A stretch of DNA of 64,000 nt from contig CM055608.1 of NCBI GenBank assembly GCA_029379385.1, forward strand, positions 31,479,048 through 31,543,047. The letters are read 5' to 3'. Positions 36,067 through 50,500 of the stretch are shown piece by piece. The stretch's first letter is position 1. Every line of letters starts with the position of its first letter. The DNA comes from Quillaja saponaria (taxonomy: Eukaryota; Streptophyta; Magnoliopsida; Fabales; Quillajaceae). The position numbers and the translations under genes were made by a program. The notes beneath the pieces were generated by a model, which worked only from the letters and a program-made list of their open reading frames with translations, did not search any database and was not told where the DNA came from.

Positions 36067-37980
36067 ACTTACAGAAAAAAAAAAAAAAACACAAATGGGT
36101 CAAGAAGAAAACAAACATAAAAAAGAAAAAATCAAATCTTGAAACCAGGGCTACCAGCTGGTGGATTCTGAGGTGAATCAAAAGACAATCAGATTCCCAG
36201 AATATAGAAGAATCGCACGAAAGACAACGATGTAAAGAAAAGAACAGGTGTGAGGTGTGGAACTCAAACTATCCCTACCGCTTCTTGTCTTTTATGCAAA
36301 ACGGAGAAGAAGATAAAATTGATGGTTGTTGTGGAAAAGGAACTATGAAAAACAGTAATTTTTTTTTTTTTTTTGAGTAAAACTAGTATTGAAAATGTAT
36401 TTTATTATGTATTATTTTTCTCCTTAAATTTCCTATTTTAATTTTAAAAGATAAGTTGATGATTGTTAAGTAATTTTATTTGACTTTTGGAAACAAAAGA
36501 ATATTATACTAAGATTTAAGATTAATAATTTTTTTTCGTTAATATTCTCAAAAAGTATAACTTTTAAGATTTCTAAGTCTTAAAATTTAAATTGCAACAT
36601 TTATACCATTTTTTATGTTTTAATTTTTAAATTTAAAATATAAGTTAAGTAAATTAATTTAAATAAAAATTACATAACATAAAATAAAAACTAACAAGTT
36701 CATGATATAATTATTAATTGACGAATCAAATATTTGAAAAATTAATAAGATCTTATTATCTCTCTTCATATTTTTTCTTAAATTAAAAAAAAATTATTAT
36801 CAAATTCAACTAGTATTGATATTATTTTTTTCATGAGCACACTTAAAAATCTAAATTTAAATCAATATTTTATTTTTCATTAATAATTGTATCATAAATT
36901 TATTAATCTTTTTAAATAACTCTGATATTTAGAACCGCCAAGTAGCTATATTTCTTATTGGCTTACAACAATTTTTTGTTTGAGCTTGTATTCTTTATCT
37001 TTCCAATTTGTTGGATTATGTTGATTTTGGATTGAAAATGATAAACCACAAGCAGATACCTTCTTCACGTTTTCTTGGATTTTGGTTGTCTTTTTGGTTC
37101 CATTTGATGATAAAAGGGAAAGGGTTATTTCCTTTTGGCCTGAGCAGTGCATAAACCATATATCTCTGTCATGCTACTTTATCTATAAAAATAGTTGTTC
37201 TTGCAAAAATGTCACACACCCTTCTAATTTCTTCATCTCCAATTGATCATGAACCTCAAGAAATGTTAATTCATTTGATGAATACCAATTTGGCTAGAAA
37301 GTTCTGGCTTCTGCATCTTCCAGTTTTGGCTATAAAGCTCTTGCAGATGGGCAAAGACAAAAACAAACATCCATCAGGATGGACATACTGAGCAGTGGGT
37401 ATGTGTAAAGCTCATGAGGACTACTCAATCCTATCTGTAATAATTTGGATTCAAACCCTTTGTGATTTTTTGAAGCTTCAGCATAAAGCTCAAAATCAAG
37501 TAGTTAATTCCAGTAGCAGTGCTCATCATTTAACTGTTCCATAAAACTCTTAAGCTCGAGTCATGATTGAATTCTACCAATCTAGTATCTACATTTTTAT
37601 TCCAGTTCTGGAACTGATGCTCCCACTACTTCCCTTAGTTTCCTGACACCCATGATTTCCATGGAAGTTGAAATTGTATTCTTAAATAGTTAGAAACAAA
37701 AAGGTAATCAACCTTGCAGGACAGAGTTATTGTTCTTGACAGATGTCAATATCCCCAAACTAACAATATTCTACATAGAAGTCTAAATATTAAATTCACA
37801 ACAATAAAGCAAAAATGATTGAAACCTCTAACTGAGAACTCTGGCGTAGAAGTTGTGATTGAAGTTTTGACCCTGTGATTCTTTGGGGGAGCATGTCTGA
37901 AGTTCCTGCACCATCAGCGTCTTTAGCCTCAGTTGAAGTGGTAGAGCGTAAAACTAAAAATGCTGTAGATGGGGGTAGAA
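36067..37980. other. APC13 promoter and AT-rich spacer to RH3
   Basis: 36067-36350 is the APC13 leader and promoter (minus strand). 36350-36950 is A/T-rich with a T run near 36360. 36950-37450 is less AT-rich and holds a 60-codon plus ORF (37209-37391) and a 65-codon minus ORF, neither recognised. The RH3 3' UTR should occupy the last few hundred bases. Confidence 0.45.
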
Positions 37981-40900
37981 CTAAAAATCTTGCTTGCTAG
38001 GGCATTCTGATGCTCTGTGCCCTGAACGCCCACAATTGAAACAGGAACCTCCAAAACTTCTGCAATGCAGGTTCAGATATTCATATCATGTTAGTATTAA
38101 GGCAGACCTGAACAACGCTCAAGATGAACAGTCACTACTTGGAAGACCATAACTTACACAGGAAGCCTAGTTTTGGAACAAAATTTAAAAAAAACGAAGG
38201 ACGCCAATCCCCTTGACAAACCCAAAGGCCCTAACACCCAATACAACCCTGTCCCAAACAACTCAACACAACAAATTCCAAAATCCCAAACTAATTGAAA
38301 TCGACAATAAAAAAATAAGAAAATAAAAAAAAATAAACAAGGAGGCCAAAAATGCAGAAGTTGTGGCAACAAAAAAAAAATATGACATCAAATTCACAGA
38401 AATATTCGCCTGTAACTAGCATATCCAGATGTAACATTTTTTTTCTTTTTTAAGCTGGGAATCTGGAAACTCTGACTTGATTTTGATATCAAATTCACAG
38501 AAATGTTCTGTTCAAAACATAAAAAGAAGAAAATGCAGAGTTACTTGTTACTTTTTGAATCAGTAAAGCAAGTACTCGTCGTGGGTCTCGATTTCCCAAC
38601 GGACATCAACTAAAAGATGAATTCCAATTGCAAATATTTTTTATTTCACCCATATACGGGGTGGGTGGACATATTTCAGAAGAGAGATACCTGTCCCGTA
38701 ATGAAGACCTGTTGCTATTTGATCCTCTACCGCCAATTAGCCAATCATCCCCACTACCTCTTGAAAATCGAGACCCGCTGTTGTTGCTTGTTCTGAAACT
38801 TCTACCGCCCCTCCTAAAGGAATCATCGAAGTTGTCATCAGAGCCTCGGCGACTGTCCCAACCCCGGGAGGTTCGAGAACCTCTCCGATCCCCATAACCT
38901 CTTCTGTTATTCTGATCTCTGTTAGAAAACCTGCCATAGTTATCACCGGCAGGCCCATCATCTTGCAAAGGAGGCAACTGCCAACAGAGTACACATGCAT
39001 TTCAGCATTTCATTCCTCCATCTTTAGTTTATTGCATCAGTAGATTCAAAATTTGTTTTTCTTTCTTTTCTTTTCTTTTTTCTAGGGGGAGGGGGAGGAA
39101 CAGTGGATGTAGAAATTGTAATAAACCTTGGTGATCTTGGAAATTGTGTTTCCAGGAGGTGTCTGCTTATTTACCAACTCTTTCGCAATTTCCTCTGGAA
39201 GATCAAAAACTGCTCCTTGAACCTGATGGTAACAAAATATAAAGATCAACGAATGATTCGACCACTATGAGTGCATCACTGGAAGACACAAGAAAAAATG
39301 TGTCATATGATTAGATACAAACCCTTTCATCCGCAATTATATATATTTTTCCAAGTTCATCAGCAGCCGGAGAATAAACATCAGAGAGAAACCCAGTGAC
39401 AGATCTAGCAGATAGAAAACCTCTAGAATAAGTTGGATCCCTAGTCAATTGCAATGTAACCCATCCCTGCAATTCAGATTTGAGTGTAAATGAATTAAAT
39501 GGGTAATGCAAGCATATGTCATGTCCACAATTTAAACTTTTAATATTGATCACATAGTAATATAGGGTACATAGCTCACTCAACTACACTAACAATGTGC
39601 TCGTAGACAAACAGTGGAACCCTTTTTTTGGTAGAGGAGGGAAGGAAAACAAAAGTAAGACAATCCCACATGCATACATCCCAACATAATCTTGAGAGTC
39701 CCTCAAGCCACAAGTTGGAGAAAATCTTACTTATTAACAATATCTTGATAGCATTATGCTTTATATCCTCTGATCATGCATACAACATTTTAGCTGCTCA
39801 TGGCATGACAAGGTGAAAATCAAGACAAAAGATATGTATTGGAAAAAAATAAAAATATACTAGAGCTGAAGGAGGCCAAATTGCAATTGCTAGTCTAGAG
39901 CACGATTTCAGATTTTTCCACTTCTGGCAGCCAGTGTTATTAAAGGCGCGCCTTAGGCACAAACCCCCTTGCCTCTGCACCTCTAAAGGCGGGCGCTGCC
40001 TAGGTTCACTAGGCGCGTGCCTTTTTCATGTTTTGAGGTGCACTTAAGGCGCTGCAAGTTATTTTTTTTGAAAAAACTCTTCAGTTTTTCTTTTTAAGGA
40101 AAACTCTTCAGTTTTACAGTTTTCTCATAAATAGGAAAAAACAAACATTGGGAAGAGTCCTAATAGAAACCTGAAAGGTCCCTAAAACATAAATAAAAAT
40201 AAAAATAAAAACCTAGCACAACAGCTGAACCAAAATCCTGATACTAAGCAGCCTACTAAGTCTGAGTTTCCTTGGCCAAAAAACAAAGCATAATTTCAGT
40301 GTAAGTCTGCCTATTATCTATCATGTTTTTTAGTGACCAAGTCTTCTTCTTCATCTTCTGTTTAGTCTAATCTCTGCTATTGTACACAAAAAGCAAAGCA
40401 TTTGTGTAGTTTAAACTTTAACTATCTCTGCCCTGTTTTGTACCTGAAAAACAAAGGATATTCAGCAGTAATAATCAGCATTAAACCTTAGCTATCTCTG
40501 CCATCTTTAAGAAATAAGTATAAATTCAATTTTTACTTGTTAGCTTAGTGGACTACCTGCTTGACATATTTACTTTACCTAGATCGTTTTTATCAACCTT
40601 TACTTTCTACTTGCTGATTTCTTGCCTATGGATACTTTTTTCTATGTCATAACTTAACGGTGTTAGTTTTTACTTGCTGTAAGCTTGGAATTATTGTATT
40701 TAGATTTTTTTTATGGTGTGTGGCGCGCACCTACGCCCTGCACCTAGGCTCCAGTGACCCCTAGTGCCTAGGTGCGCCTAGAGCCTTTGATAACACTGCT
40801 GGCAGCTCTCCTTACAGAATGGATGAACTTAATTTATTTTGGCATACTACGAGCAGACTAGATCAGTAATGAAAGGGAGAGCAGAGCACACCATAAAGGA

Positions 40901-43900
40901 TTAGTAAGATAACACCAAATGTTGGAAAGCAGCCATGTACCAGTGCCAAAATTATAGTTAATGCAGAATAAAATTTCATGCAAGAAGAATGGAAGATTGT
41001 TGAATTCAAATGAAATATAGGGCTTATTGCATACCTGCTCATGGTTGATAAGAGACCTTGATGAAGGAGGTCTAGAGAATCCACTAAGATGTGCAAGTGC
41101 AGCCGCAAGGGCACTAACTCCTCGTTCTTCAATCAATTTTTGTGCAGTTGGGGTGAAAAATTGTATAGACTCTGAGTGAACTCCATTAAGAGTTGCAACC
41201 ACTTGCTCAGCAGATGACTCCAAAATCTCTTCAATAGCTGGCGGAGTAATAAATTCAAACTTGCACCCAACATCACGTTCAAGGGATCTAATCGTTCTCC
41301 TCTGGCTACTAGTAAACATCAGAATGGCAGTGCCTTCTTTTCCTGCACGTCCAGTACGACCAGAGCGATGTACAAATGTCTCCGGATCATTAGGAAGTTC
41401 ATAGTGGATAACCTAGAGAAAAGTTACAACAGTATGAACTAATCAAAGTACTGGCAAGAGGTGTAAATGAATCTTAAAAACTTTAAATCCAAATGAAGAG
41501 TGTAGTATTTGTCAAGTAAATCACAATTTATTTTATGAAACGTAGAACTAGAAGGTGAAATTAAAGAGAACACAAGAAAAAGATATTGAACTTTCTGTGC
41601 TGTTAAATATATAACTTCCAACATTTCAAAATGGAATGTTTTCTTTAATAAAGCTAGCAACAAAAGCAAGAAACAGAGGAAGCAAAGAGCAATTCAAAAT
41701 AGACATGGTACCAAAACCATCAGAAAGCATTCATCTAAACTCACCAAATCAACATTGGGAATATCAAGCCCACGAGCTGCAACATCAGTGGCAACAAGCA
41801 CCGTGAATTTCCCTTGACGAAAACCATTCAAGGTTCTTTCTCTTTGATGCTGAGATATATCTCCATGCAATGCCTCAGAAGCTATGCTAGCTGTTAACGC
41901 CATTGATACTTCATCAGCATCTCTTTTAGTCTGCGTAAAGACAATTGTCTTCCCACCCTTTGAATAAACCTAAAAGATATAATAACATTCAGTGCATGTA
42001 TAAATCTTGTTTATAAGCTATGCAAGTAATCAGAATAAATGATACAGGATGATAGAACGACGTAAAATGCTAACTATGTGTAGGCAATCCACTTCACTAG
42101 AACAAAACATTTGATAAAAGATAAACTAGTCAACTTATTGGTCAGTTTAATTAAGATGGAATTTGGTACTTCTAAGAATTAATACATGGTATATAAAGAC
42201 GGAAAAAAACTATTTAGAATCGTATGGAAGCTTTTAAATGCATGCTAGTGAATCTAAGTAGTGACTGAACATATTACAGCTTATCATGATGTACATCCCA
42301 GCATGAGAATGAGATTCCACAGTTTGCCTGCTTTGTGCACTTAATAGTCTATAGTCTATAGACTCTATACCTATGGTATTACTTAATTGCCTTGGTTACT
42401 TAACCACACAGATTTTTATTATAAAATAGACACAATAATTGTAACAAGACCAAATGTTAGAACAGGAGAAGTTCTCAAAAACATGGACTTTTCATGGACA
42501 TTGAGGCTTCTCCAAGCTAGCAATAAAAGACAGAATTTAACAAACTGGCAGCTCTTACCGTAATAAGGTCACTAAGAATGGTCCGTTTTGAAGTTGCAGT
42601 GGCTGATATAGCATAAAGTTTGATACCTTCTGCAAGCTTTTCATCTTGGTCACCAACCTATCATGAATAAATAAAAGGGAATAAAGCCCTAGTCAAGGAA
42701 TAATGAAAAGAATCTCTTACCAATAACCAATACTTTACATGAACCTTTGATCAAAACTAATCGGTCCACTTCCAAGTCTAACATAAACAAGAGGTGCAGT
42801 CACTTCAAAAAAGAATTTCAATTTCCATACTTCTTTTTAGAAGATATCAAAATTGTAACACTGTTTTATAGCTTTACTTCATGCTGTTACAGGAAGATCC
42901 AAAAGACAAAGAGCATGAAACACTAGCCACCAACAACAAATAGGAGATAACATATCATATCCAGTCTATTTCTCACGCCGAGTTAAATCAGAGTGTGCAT
43001 TATGCCAAAGTATAATGAGCTTCCTTACCAATCACAGAATATTAGAATAACACAAACACAATACAAGCAAATTTGCAAACAAAGAGGAGCACCAAGCCCA
43101 AAAAAGTGCACCGTACATATTGAACAGTGAACAGACTGTCATATTATGTATTCTAAATATGCAGAAAAAGAAACATCTAGATATTCTATTGACTAGTAAC
43201 TATAATAAAGAGAGAGAAGAAAGAAACTAAAAGTAAAAAAGCTCTACCAAATCAATTGTTAACGGTTTGTCCAAATATTTCCTTGACAATTTCTTCACCC
43301 AAGTAGGCATAGTTGCTGAGAAAAGCATGCTCTGCCGCTCAGATGGAAGCTGTTCCAAAATTACTTCCACATCTTCCTCAAAGCCAACTGCAAGCATCTG
43401 ATCAGCTTCATCAAGGACCAAAAATTGAACTTCGCTAAGTTTGAGGCTATTCCCTTTTATCAGGTCAATTATTCTACCAGGGGTCCCAACCACTACATCA
43501 ACCCCACCGGAAAGAGCATTTTGTTGTATAACATAAGAAACACCCCCATATACACAAACTGTGCTTAGATATGGTGCGGACTCTTTAATCTCTTTTTCTA
43601 CTTGCTTTGCTAGCTCCCGGGTAGGTGCAAGCACCAATACTCTAGGAAGCCGACCAGACCGCCTGCACACAAACAAAGAAATATATAATGCTTCTTAAGC
43701 AATCTGAAATTAGTAGAATCTATTGTCTTAAAAAAATGATGAGTACCTCTGAGGACTACTTTGTTCATCATCTTCACTAAGGCGCTTAATAATTGGGATC
43801 CCAAAGGCCAACGTCTTTCCAGTCCCAGTCTTTGCACGAGCAATGAGATCTTTACCTTCTAGCGCTGGGACTAATACAGCTCTCTAAATTATACAGGGAA

Positions 43901-45004
43901 AAATAAGTAAGTTTTCAGGAAAAAAAAAACATATAAGCAATTTTCTATAGAGGATTATGAAAAGAAATTTCAACTGACAAAACCAAGTAGTTTTGAACAG
44001 TCACGTTGACCGACTCCAAGCAAGTGGGATATAAAGGCTAGATTGAACTGAGTTACAATGTAATTGTAAATATCAAGCCACCAAAAAGTTAGCCAATCAA
44101 ACGAAAACAAGAGAAGGCTCAACGTAAAGCACATAATAGAAGTTACTATAAAAAACTGTTAGCAAACAGCAGATACCAGTATGTTCCATTTCACTGAGCA
44201 AACATTTGAGCATGAGAAATTATGGCCAACACTGAAAACAGATTTCCAGCAACTAACGAGGGTCGTTTGAGATTATAGATATGGTGCGCAGGCACAACTA
44301 TAAAATCAGAGAAACTTGATGCGGAAAATAATAGCTATAGCATTGGTATGTCAACAATATTAGGAAATTTGAACATTCTACCTTATCTAGTATAATATTT
44401 ATAAAAACCCAGAGTATTCTTTTTATCTAGTACATGTTTGCTGTTACAGACCTTATCTTTTCACTCAGAGATAAAGTCTTCAGCTTTCCGAACTAGCTAT
44501 ACTGGATGAACAAAATAATAAAAGTCCGTAACTTGAGAGGGGAAAGAGATATACTTGAATGGGGAAAAGATGAGTAATTCCACGGCTCTGAAGTGAATCA
44601 ACCAGACGCTGAGGCAAACCCAGGTTGGAAATGGCGAGCTCGTCTTCACTTGTAGCAGCCAAAGAGGGCTCAATTTCAGACTCATATTCAAAATCCTCAC
44701 TTCCGCTAAGTTCATCCAAAGGGTCTTTGTCAGAGAACCCACCACCTAAACCCTTGAATGCCTCTTCACTTAGGAGCGAAGAATTGGGTGTAGCAATAGC
44801 AGAAGGAACAAGACTCATTCTGGGCTTAAAGCCGCCGCTACCATTATTAGTAAAGTGAGCTCTCATAACGTTGTTAAAGCGAGACTTGTTATCTGATAAT
44901 TGCAACGAAACAGAAGGCGTATTACTCGTTGGTGTTATGGTCTTTTTAAGGAGTTCCAGAACTGGGGTCTGGTATATAGAAGAGACACCTATAATAGAAG
45001 CCAT
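37981..45004 (-). CDS. RH3: DEAD-box RNA helicase RH3, chloroplastic
   Basis: Ten exons: 45004-44555, 43883-43747, 43662-43248, 42657-42559, 41969-41745, 41412-41035, 39466-39323, 39222-39127, 38977-38691 and 38059-37981; phases agree, 2310 bp, 769 residues. The N-terminus ([12 protein letters not shown]) is Ser-rich, like a transit peptide. Helicase motifs: Q motif [18 protein letters not shown] (167-174), Ia PTREL (209-213), Ib TPGR (256-259), II DEAD (280-283), III SAT (311-313), [13 protein letters not shown] and [12 protein letters not shown] (457-466). Then come a GUCT-type domain, an Arg/Gly/Ser-rich tail and a CCHC zinc knuckle (750-763). In Arabidopsis RH3 acts in group II intron splicing and ribosome assembly in plastids. 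The frame stays open upstream to 45187, but the family start is at 45004. Confidence 0.95.
39924..40806. mobile_element. hAT-type MITE with 8-bp target duplication
   Basis: A complete non-autonomous element lies in the RH3 intron between 39467 and 41034. The element is 39932-40798 (867 bp). Its ends are inverted repeats: CAGTGTTATTAAAGGC at left and the reverse complement of CAGTGTTATCAAAGGC at right. It is flanked by the identical 8-bp duplication CTGGCAGC (39924-39931 and 40799-40806), as expected for hAT. Both ends are rich in GGCGC/GCCTAGG words. The inside is AT-rich with no transposase frame. Confidence 0.92.
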
Positions 45005-47572
45005 TTCTCTTATGCCACCAACAGTAGCTAAGCTTGAATTTCTTCGACCCACTATATACTCCCTCAGAGAAGAAAATTGGTGAAGCCCTGCTGAGCAAGA
45101 AGCGACGCGGATGACTCTGTAGAGATTGAGAAGGAGGAGATGAGACGGATAGGGTAAGAGAAGGAGAGAGCTGATAAGGGAATGCACCTCTTGGAAAAAA
45201 TGTATGGCCTTTCAAACCTCCACCTCGGTTCTTTGCCTCATAGATACATACGCTTTTTATATCAGATATCAAATATATGCATGTCTTACTTCTAGGGTCT
45301 TTCCGGTCCTTGAAATGGATACTGAAAACGGTAACAAAATCAAAACCAACGGGCTGACCCGGGTCCGGATTTGTTAATTTTAGTTAATGGTGAAAAAAAA
45401 TCTGGATTTTTTTATTTTTTTATTTCCTACTAGTATTCTTAGACCTTCTGGGTATGAGTCTAATTTAGTTTTAAATTCTTGGATGTCCCTCCCATAAGTA
45501 TTTTCTTATAAGCTTAAATAACAGTTGAGCTCAATTGTATCTACCACCTGAACTAAATATTATTGAATTATTGTTCATCTTTATTTAAGAGATTAATTCA
45601 AATTTTACTAGTAAACTTGTAAAACGAATTCATTTAATATAAATATGTGAATCACAAAAATTAACACATACCAATACAAATAAAGAAAAACAAATATTAT
45701 GTAATTTACTTCATTTAATTTGAAATTCAAATTAAATTGACTTAAGATATTTATTTATAAATCATTTTAAAACAAGTTTGTTGTTTTATAGTTTAGATTA
45801 TTATCTTTTATAAAAAAATTATTTTAATTGCTAATAGCGGATTGTCTAATTAATCATAAATTTATTTTAATTACTAATAGCGGATTGTCTAATTAAGAAC
45901 ATCTCTCCAAGAGCTTAAGAATTCGAGTCAAAGAACAAATTTTATTCTTGGCCAAGATCTTGATTTTTTTTCTATGTATTTTAGTGAGACCAAACTTTAT
46001 TGATTATTTGGTCAATTCCTTATTATTGGCCAATTCCTTAATTTTTTTTTTCCTATATATGCTTTTCTATTTATTGTAGCATTGTAACCAAAGATATATT
46101 TAGTATTTTCTGATGTACCAATTTTTTATTTTTGTTTTTGTATTTTGGACTTAGCAAATAATTTGTTGTATTATCTCTTATTATTTTGTTTTGTTATTAG
46201 CAATAAATCAACTTGATCTTAATCATTGTTTTGTAATTTTTATACTTTTATTATTTCATTTACACCGATGGACCAACCACTTTAATATTTTTTTTTTTTT
46301 TTCAAAAAGTTGGCTAAAAAAGTGGTGTTAAAAACTTGTTGTGTTAAATAATGTTGATTTTTATTATGTCTAAAAGACACAATTTCATAGTATTTCTGTA
46401 TTTTGCAAACACAAATTTATGTGTCACGTAATTTAAATTTGCTGAAGCTCGTGTTTTGAATCCATAAACTTAAATTTATGTCTTTAACCATAAATTTGAA
46501 ATCCCTAAAATCTCAATTCCTATCCTCCCTCACTTGCAAACTCTTACACACTCACTTATAAACCCTTTCTCATGCTTTCTTTCTTCAATTTCGCCTCTTT
46601 TGACTTCACATTTTCAAACCATTGATGTCATTCAAGTACAATATTTTCTCACAATTTCACTGCATTGAATTTATTGTTATCATTAAATCTAGCTTGTCGC
46701 TTAAATTTCTTATTTTCTAATTACTTTCTTTTGAAAGCCCCAGCTTTATTGAATAATATTACACACATATCATATTCTTATTATTATAATGAGAAACTCA
46801 AAATTACTTTTTACTATATTAATTTATTAATTTTTCTCATATTTCTTAAATTAATTAATTATAAAATACACTTAATTACAACAAAAGATTAAAAACAAAA
46901 TCTTTTGCTAAATTAACTTTATTTTGTCAATATCTTTTTACTTTTAATATTTTGTAAACCACTATAATTATTTCTCATCATATTTCTTTTCTATTCATAC
47001 ACATATCTAATTATTTTCAATTCAAATAAATTTATAAAAGTCATCATTAAAATTAAACAATTAAATAGACAACAAGATTAAATTAATCTTTTGATATAAA
47101 AAATGAGAAGAAAATAATTAACAAGATGAAACTAACTTACTAAAAAAAGTAAAAAAAATAAAAATACAAGAAACAACAATATTTTTCATTTCTGTTTTTT
47201 AAATTTAGATTGTTGCCCCAATTTCAAGCAATTTTTTTTAAAAAAATCAGCTTATTCTGGTGGTTGTCCCGAGAGTGATAGCCGCCATTATTGTGTGCCA
47301 GTGGACCATCCTTCTTCTCCTTCATAGTATTTTTCTCCTCCTTTGTTCTTTTAAAAATTTCCACTCGCCGGAAGATCTGTCTTCCACATCGTTCAATTCT
47401 CCGATTGTAATTATTGATCCCAATTAGGGTTAGGGTTTACATTTCTGCTGAGGTTTGAATCTTCATCCCTTTTTTGTGTTTATCAGCTTGTGTTCTATGC
47501 ATTGGTTTCTAATTGTTGTTATTGATGCTGTCAGTTTGCAAAGGCAATTTTTTGTGCGGGAGTTTGTTGATA
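45005..47572. promoter_or_regulatory. Head-to-head promoter region of RH3 and the LAZ1-like gene
   Basis: The two genes diverge from here. 45005-45290 is the RH3 leader (CT-rich on its coding strand). About 47270-47572 is the LAZ1-like leader, with TCTTCTCCTTC and AATTAGGGTTAGGG motifs. The middle is AT-rich. 45821-45896 holds two direct repeats offset by 43 bp around TAATAGCGGATTGTCTAATT. 45900-46340 may be an old MITE but I could not define its ends. Confidence 0.5.
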
Positions 47573-50500
47573 ATGGGGGAACTTGTTCCCATATACTTCA
47601 TCATCGTCGCTTTCTTTTGCACAGCTGGAGCCATTGTTTTGGCTGTTGTTCACATCTACAGGCACCTTCTGAATTATACTGAACCCACTTATCAGCGAAT
47701 CATTGTTCGTATAATTTTTATGGTCCCGGTGAGTGTTTCAATTGAAACTGACTTTCTCTGGGTTTTTGATCTAGGCATCGTTATTATTTGTGCTACTAAT
47801 CAGCCTCTTTGGCTAGAATGTCTTATAATCACTATCATTGGTTTAGAACTTTGGATTAGTCCTTTAGTTAAGAAGCTTGCTTTGTCGTCCTTAAGAAGTT
47901 CAGCCTGTGTTTATGAAGTAAGTTTCCACGAACCCATTGAATATTCGGAAGAATCTTATGGATAGGATATCCTGTTCTTACATTTGACGGGGTTTTAGTT
48001 AAGAAGCGGAAGATTATGAAGGAAGCGTTATGGTTATTATTGGCAGAATCCAAAAGAGCTCCAAACTCTGGAGTACTATCTCTTAATGGCTTAAATGATC
48101 CACAGGTTGTCTGAGTTCGAAGAAATGTGGTATAGTGGGCCATTGAATTTAAGCTTTTCTTTATGGTTATGTGATAAGTTGCGTATCATCTGATTATCTT
48201 TTGGTAGCAAAGATAGTATCAAGAGAAGAATCCAACTAATGATAGAAGATTCTTTGAACTGAAGTGTAAATATGGAAAATGTCAGGAGGAAGGAAAAGGA
48301 TGTCGTGTTAAAAGCTTGCTAATTGTGTAAACTGTAATCACTCATCGATCACATTCCTTATGTGTACTTTTTTATTGTACATGCTATAATCACTCACTGT
48401 CACTGTCTCATTCGTTATTTATTTTTTCCTCTCACTATTATATCCCATTCCCACTATCTTTGAATATATTCCCAAGACTATCTTTTTTAGTTTATTTTAC
48501 TTGCTATATCTTTGCACTTCTTGTTTAACCAGTGTATACTATATTTCTGTGGTTCCTACATTAATGTATAGTTTATCTTTCCCCATTACAGGTTTATGCA
48601 TTAATGTCATTCTTGTCCCTTGTTTTACCTGAGAGTGCAATCTATTTTAATTCCATTCGGGAAGTGTAAGTTGTTCTTTGTTTCTATCTTCAATTGGTTG
48701 TGCTGAATTCTCATACTAGTTGATCAATATACCTGGTTAATTGTTTTCCCTTGAAACTTAATCATCAATTTGTATGGGGGTGTAAAATCTATACTATTAA
48801 TTATTACCTCACTTATATAGTAGTGTGACTCAGATGCAGTAGTTATCAGTATCATTATGACTAAAAACTTATTGAAGCTGCACTTTTGAAGTCATTTGTT
48901 GATAAGGCCTAAAAAGAAAACATTAGTTGGTCAAGTCAATTCATTTGAACTAAACCAATTTCCAGCATTGTTCTCCTGCTATTTTTTATTTTTATTTTTT
49001 CTAACGTAATTGAAGACATGTTGGTTTCATATGTAAGTTCTTCTCTTGTTAAGCCTCTAAACTAATGCTTTCTTGATCAAATTACACCGTGAATTGTCTT
49101 TTGACTGATTGGTGTAATTATGGGGTAAAAGGTGAGTGATTTGCAGCAGCCGCTTTCACAATTAGTATCACCTGGATGTGCATTTGGTTCCTTCCAATTT
49201 CTTCTTTAAGTTACTCTTTCACCTAAATTCACCCTGAAAACTGTTTATTATGCATATCCAGCTTGAAAAAGATTGGGGCATTTGAAAAGATGTTTTATTA
49301 AATGTGAAGTGGATATGCTATTAATTTATCTTTCTACCTTTTCAGCTATGAAGCTTGGGTCATTTATAATTTCCTGACATTGTGCTTGGCATGGGTTGGT
49401 GGTCCTGGAGCCGTTGTACTAAGTTTAAGTGGTCGGGTTCTGAAGCCATCATGGTATTTGATGACGTGCTGCTTTCCTCCGCTACCACTGGATGGGTGGG
49501 TTTCCGTAAACCATATATTTCTGCCTATTAGGGTTATATATTGCTTGAAAACTGCTTTTGCTTACTCTGCTATGGAAAAAGAAACTTATTGAACTTACTT
49601 GCATTTATAAAATTTCATGTTAATGTAGCATCTTCATGTGAAAATAAGCTTCTCTATTCCTTACTGAAATGCACTACTCTATCCCTTATTGAGAGGCTAG
49701 ACGCAACTGTAGACCTTCCAGAGAAGAAAGAGAATTTTGATCCAGACTTGCTTAGACATGTTGTATTATGATATCTTAGTTTGTTGATAAGAACTCATTT
49801 CTTGAACTGTTAATGCAGGCGTTTTATACGTAGGTGCAAACAAGGGTGTTTGCAGTTTGTGATTTTGAAGCCTATTTTAGTTGCCGTTACGCTCATACTT
49901 TATGCAAAGGGGAAATATAAAGATGGAAACTTCAGTCCAAGACAATCATACTTGTATCTCACAATTATCTATACAATCTCATACACGATGGCTCTATATG
50001 CTCTGGCTTTGTTTTATGTTGCGTGCAAGGATTTGCTTCAGCCATTCAACCCTGTCCCAAAATTTATTATTATCAAATCTGTTGTTTTCCTGACTTATTG
50101 GCAGGTACACTTTTTGTGGCTACATTCTATTTATCATCACATTCTTTTGTATTCACGACTTGTGTCTAGTTTATCCTCACATGGCCATGTGGAAAGAACA
50201 GAAAAAGAATAATGATTCTTATCTCTTTTATCTAGTGTCAAATATGAGGAAGGATGGCTTATGTGGCCATCAGATTGTTTTAGTAGTTGGGAGAGTTTTT
50301 TTCTTTGCAACATACTTCTACTATTTACAGTTTTTACGCATGAAAATTTTGGAAATGTGTTCTACTTTAGTAGCTTGAAAATTTCGGAAATGTATTTGGT
50401 GATGGAGTCCTCTAAAAAAAATGATTCACAGATGGAGCATTCTAATTGTAAAATTTGAGAAGTTGAATTGCAGAAAATAGCTGCCTATGTTTTGAGTTTC

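Noticed and set aside
45900..46340. Possible MITE between RH3 and the LAZ1-like gene
   Set aside because: Some repeated phrases (GGTCAATTCCTTATTATTGG and its echo) but no clear inverted ends or target duplication.
47868..48143. 91-codon minus ORF in the first intron of the LAZ1-like gene
   Set aside because: It has no family resemblance and lies within a well-defined intron.
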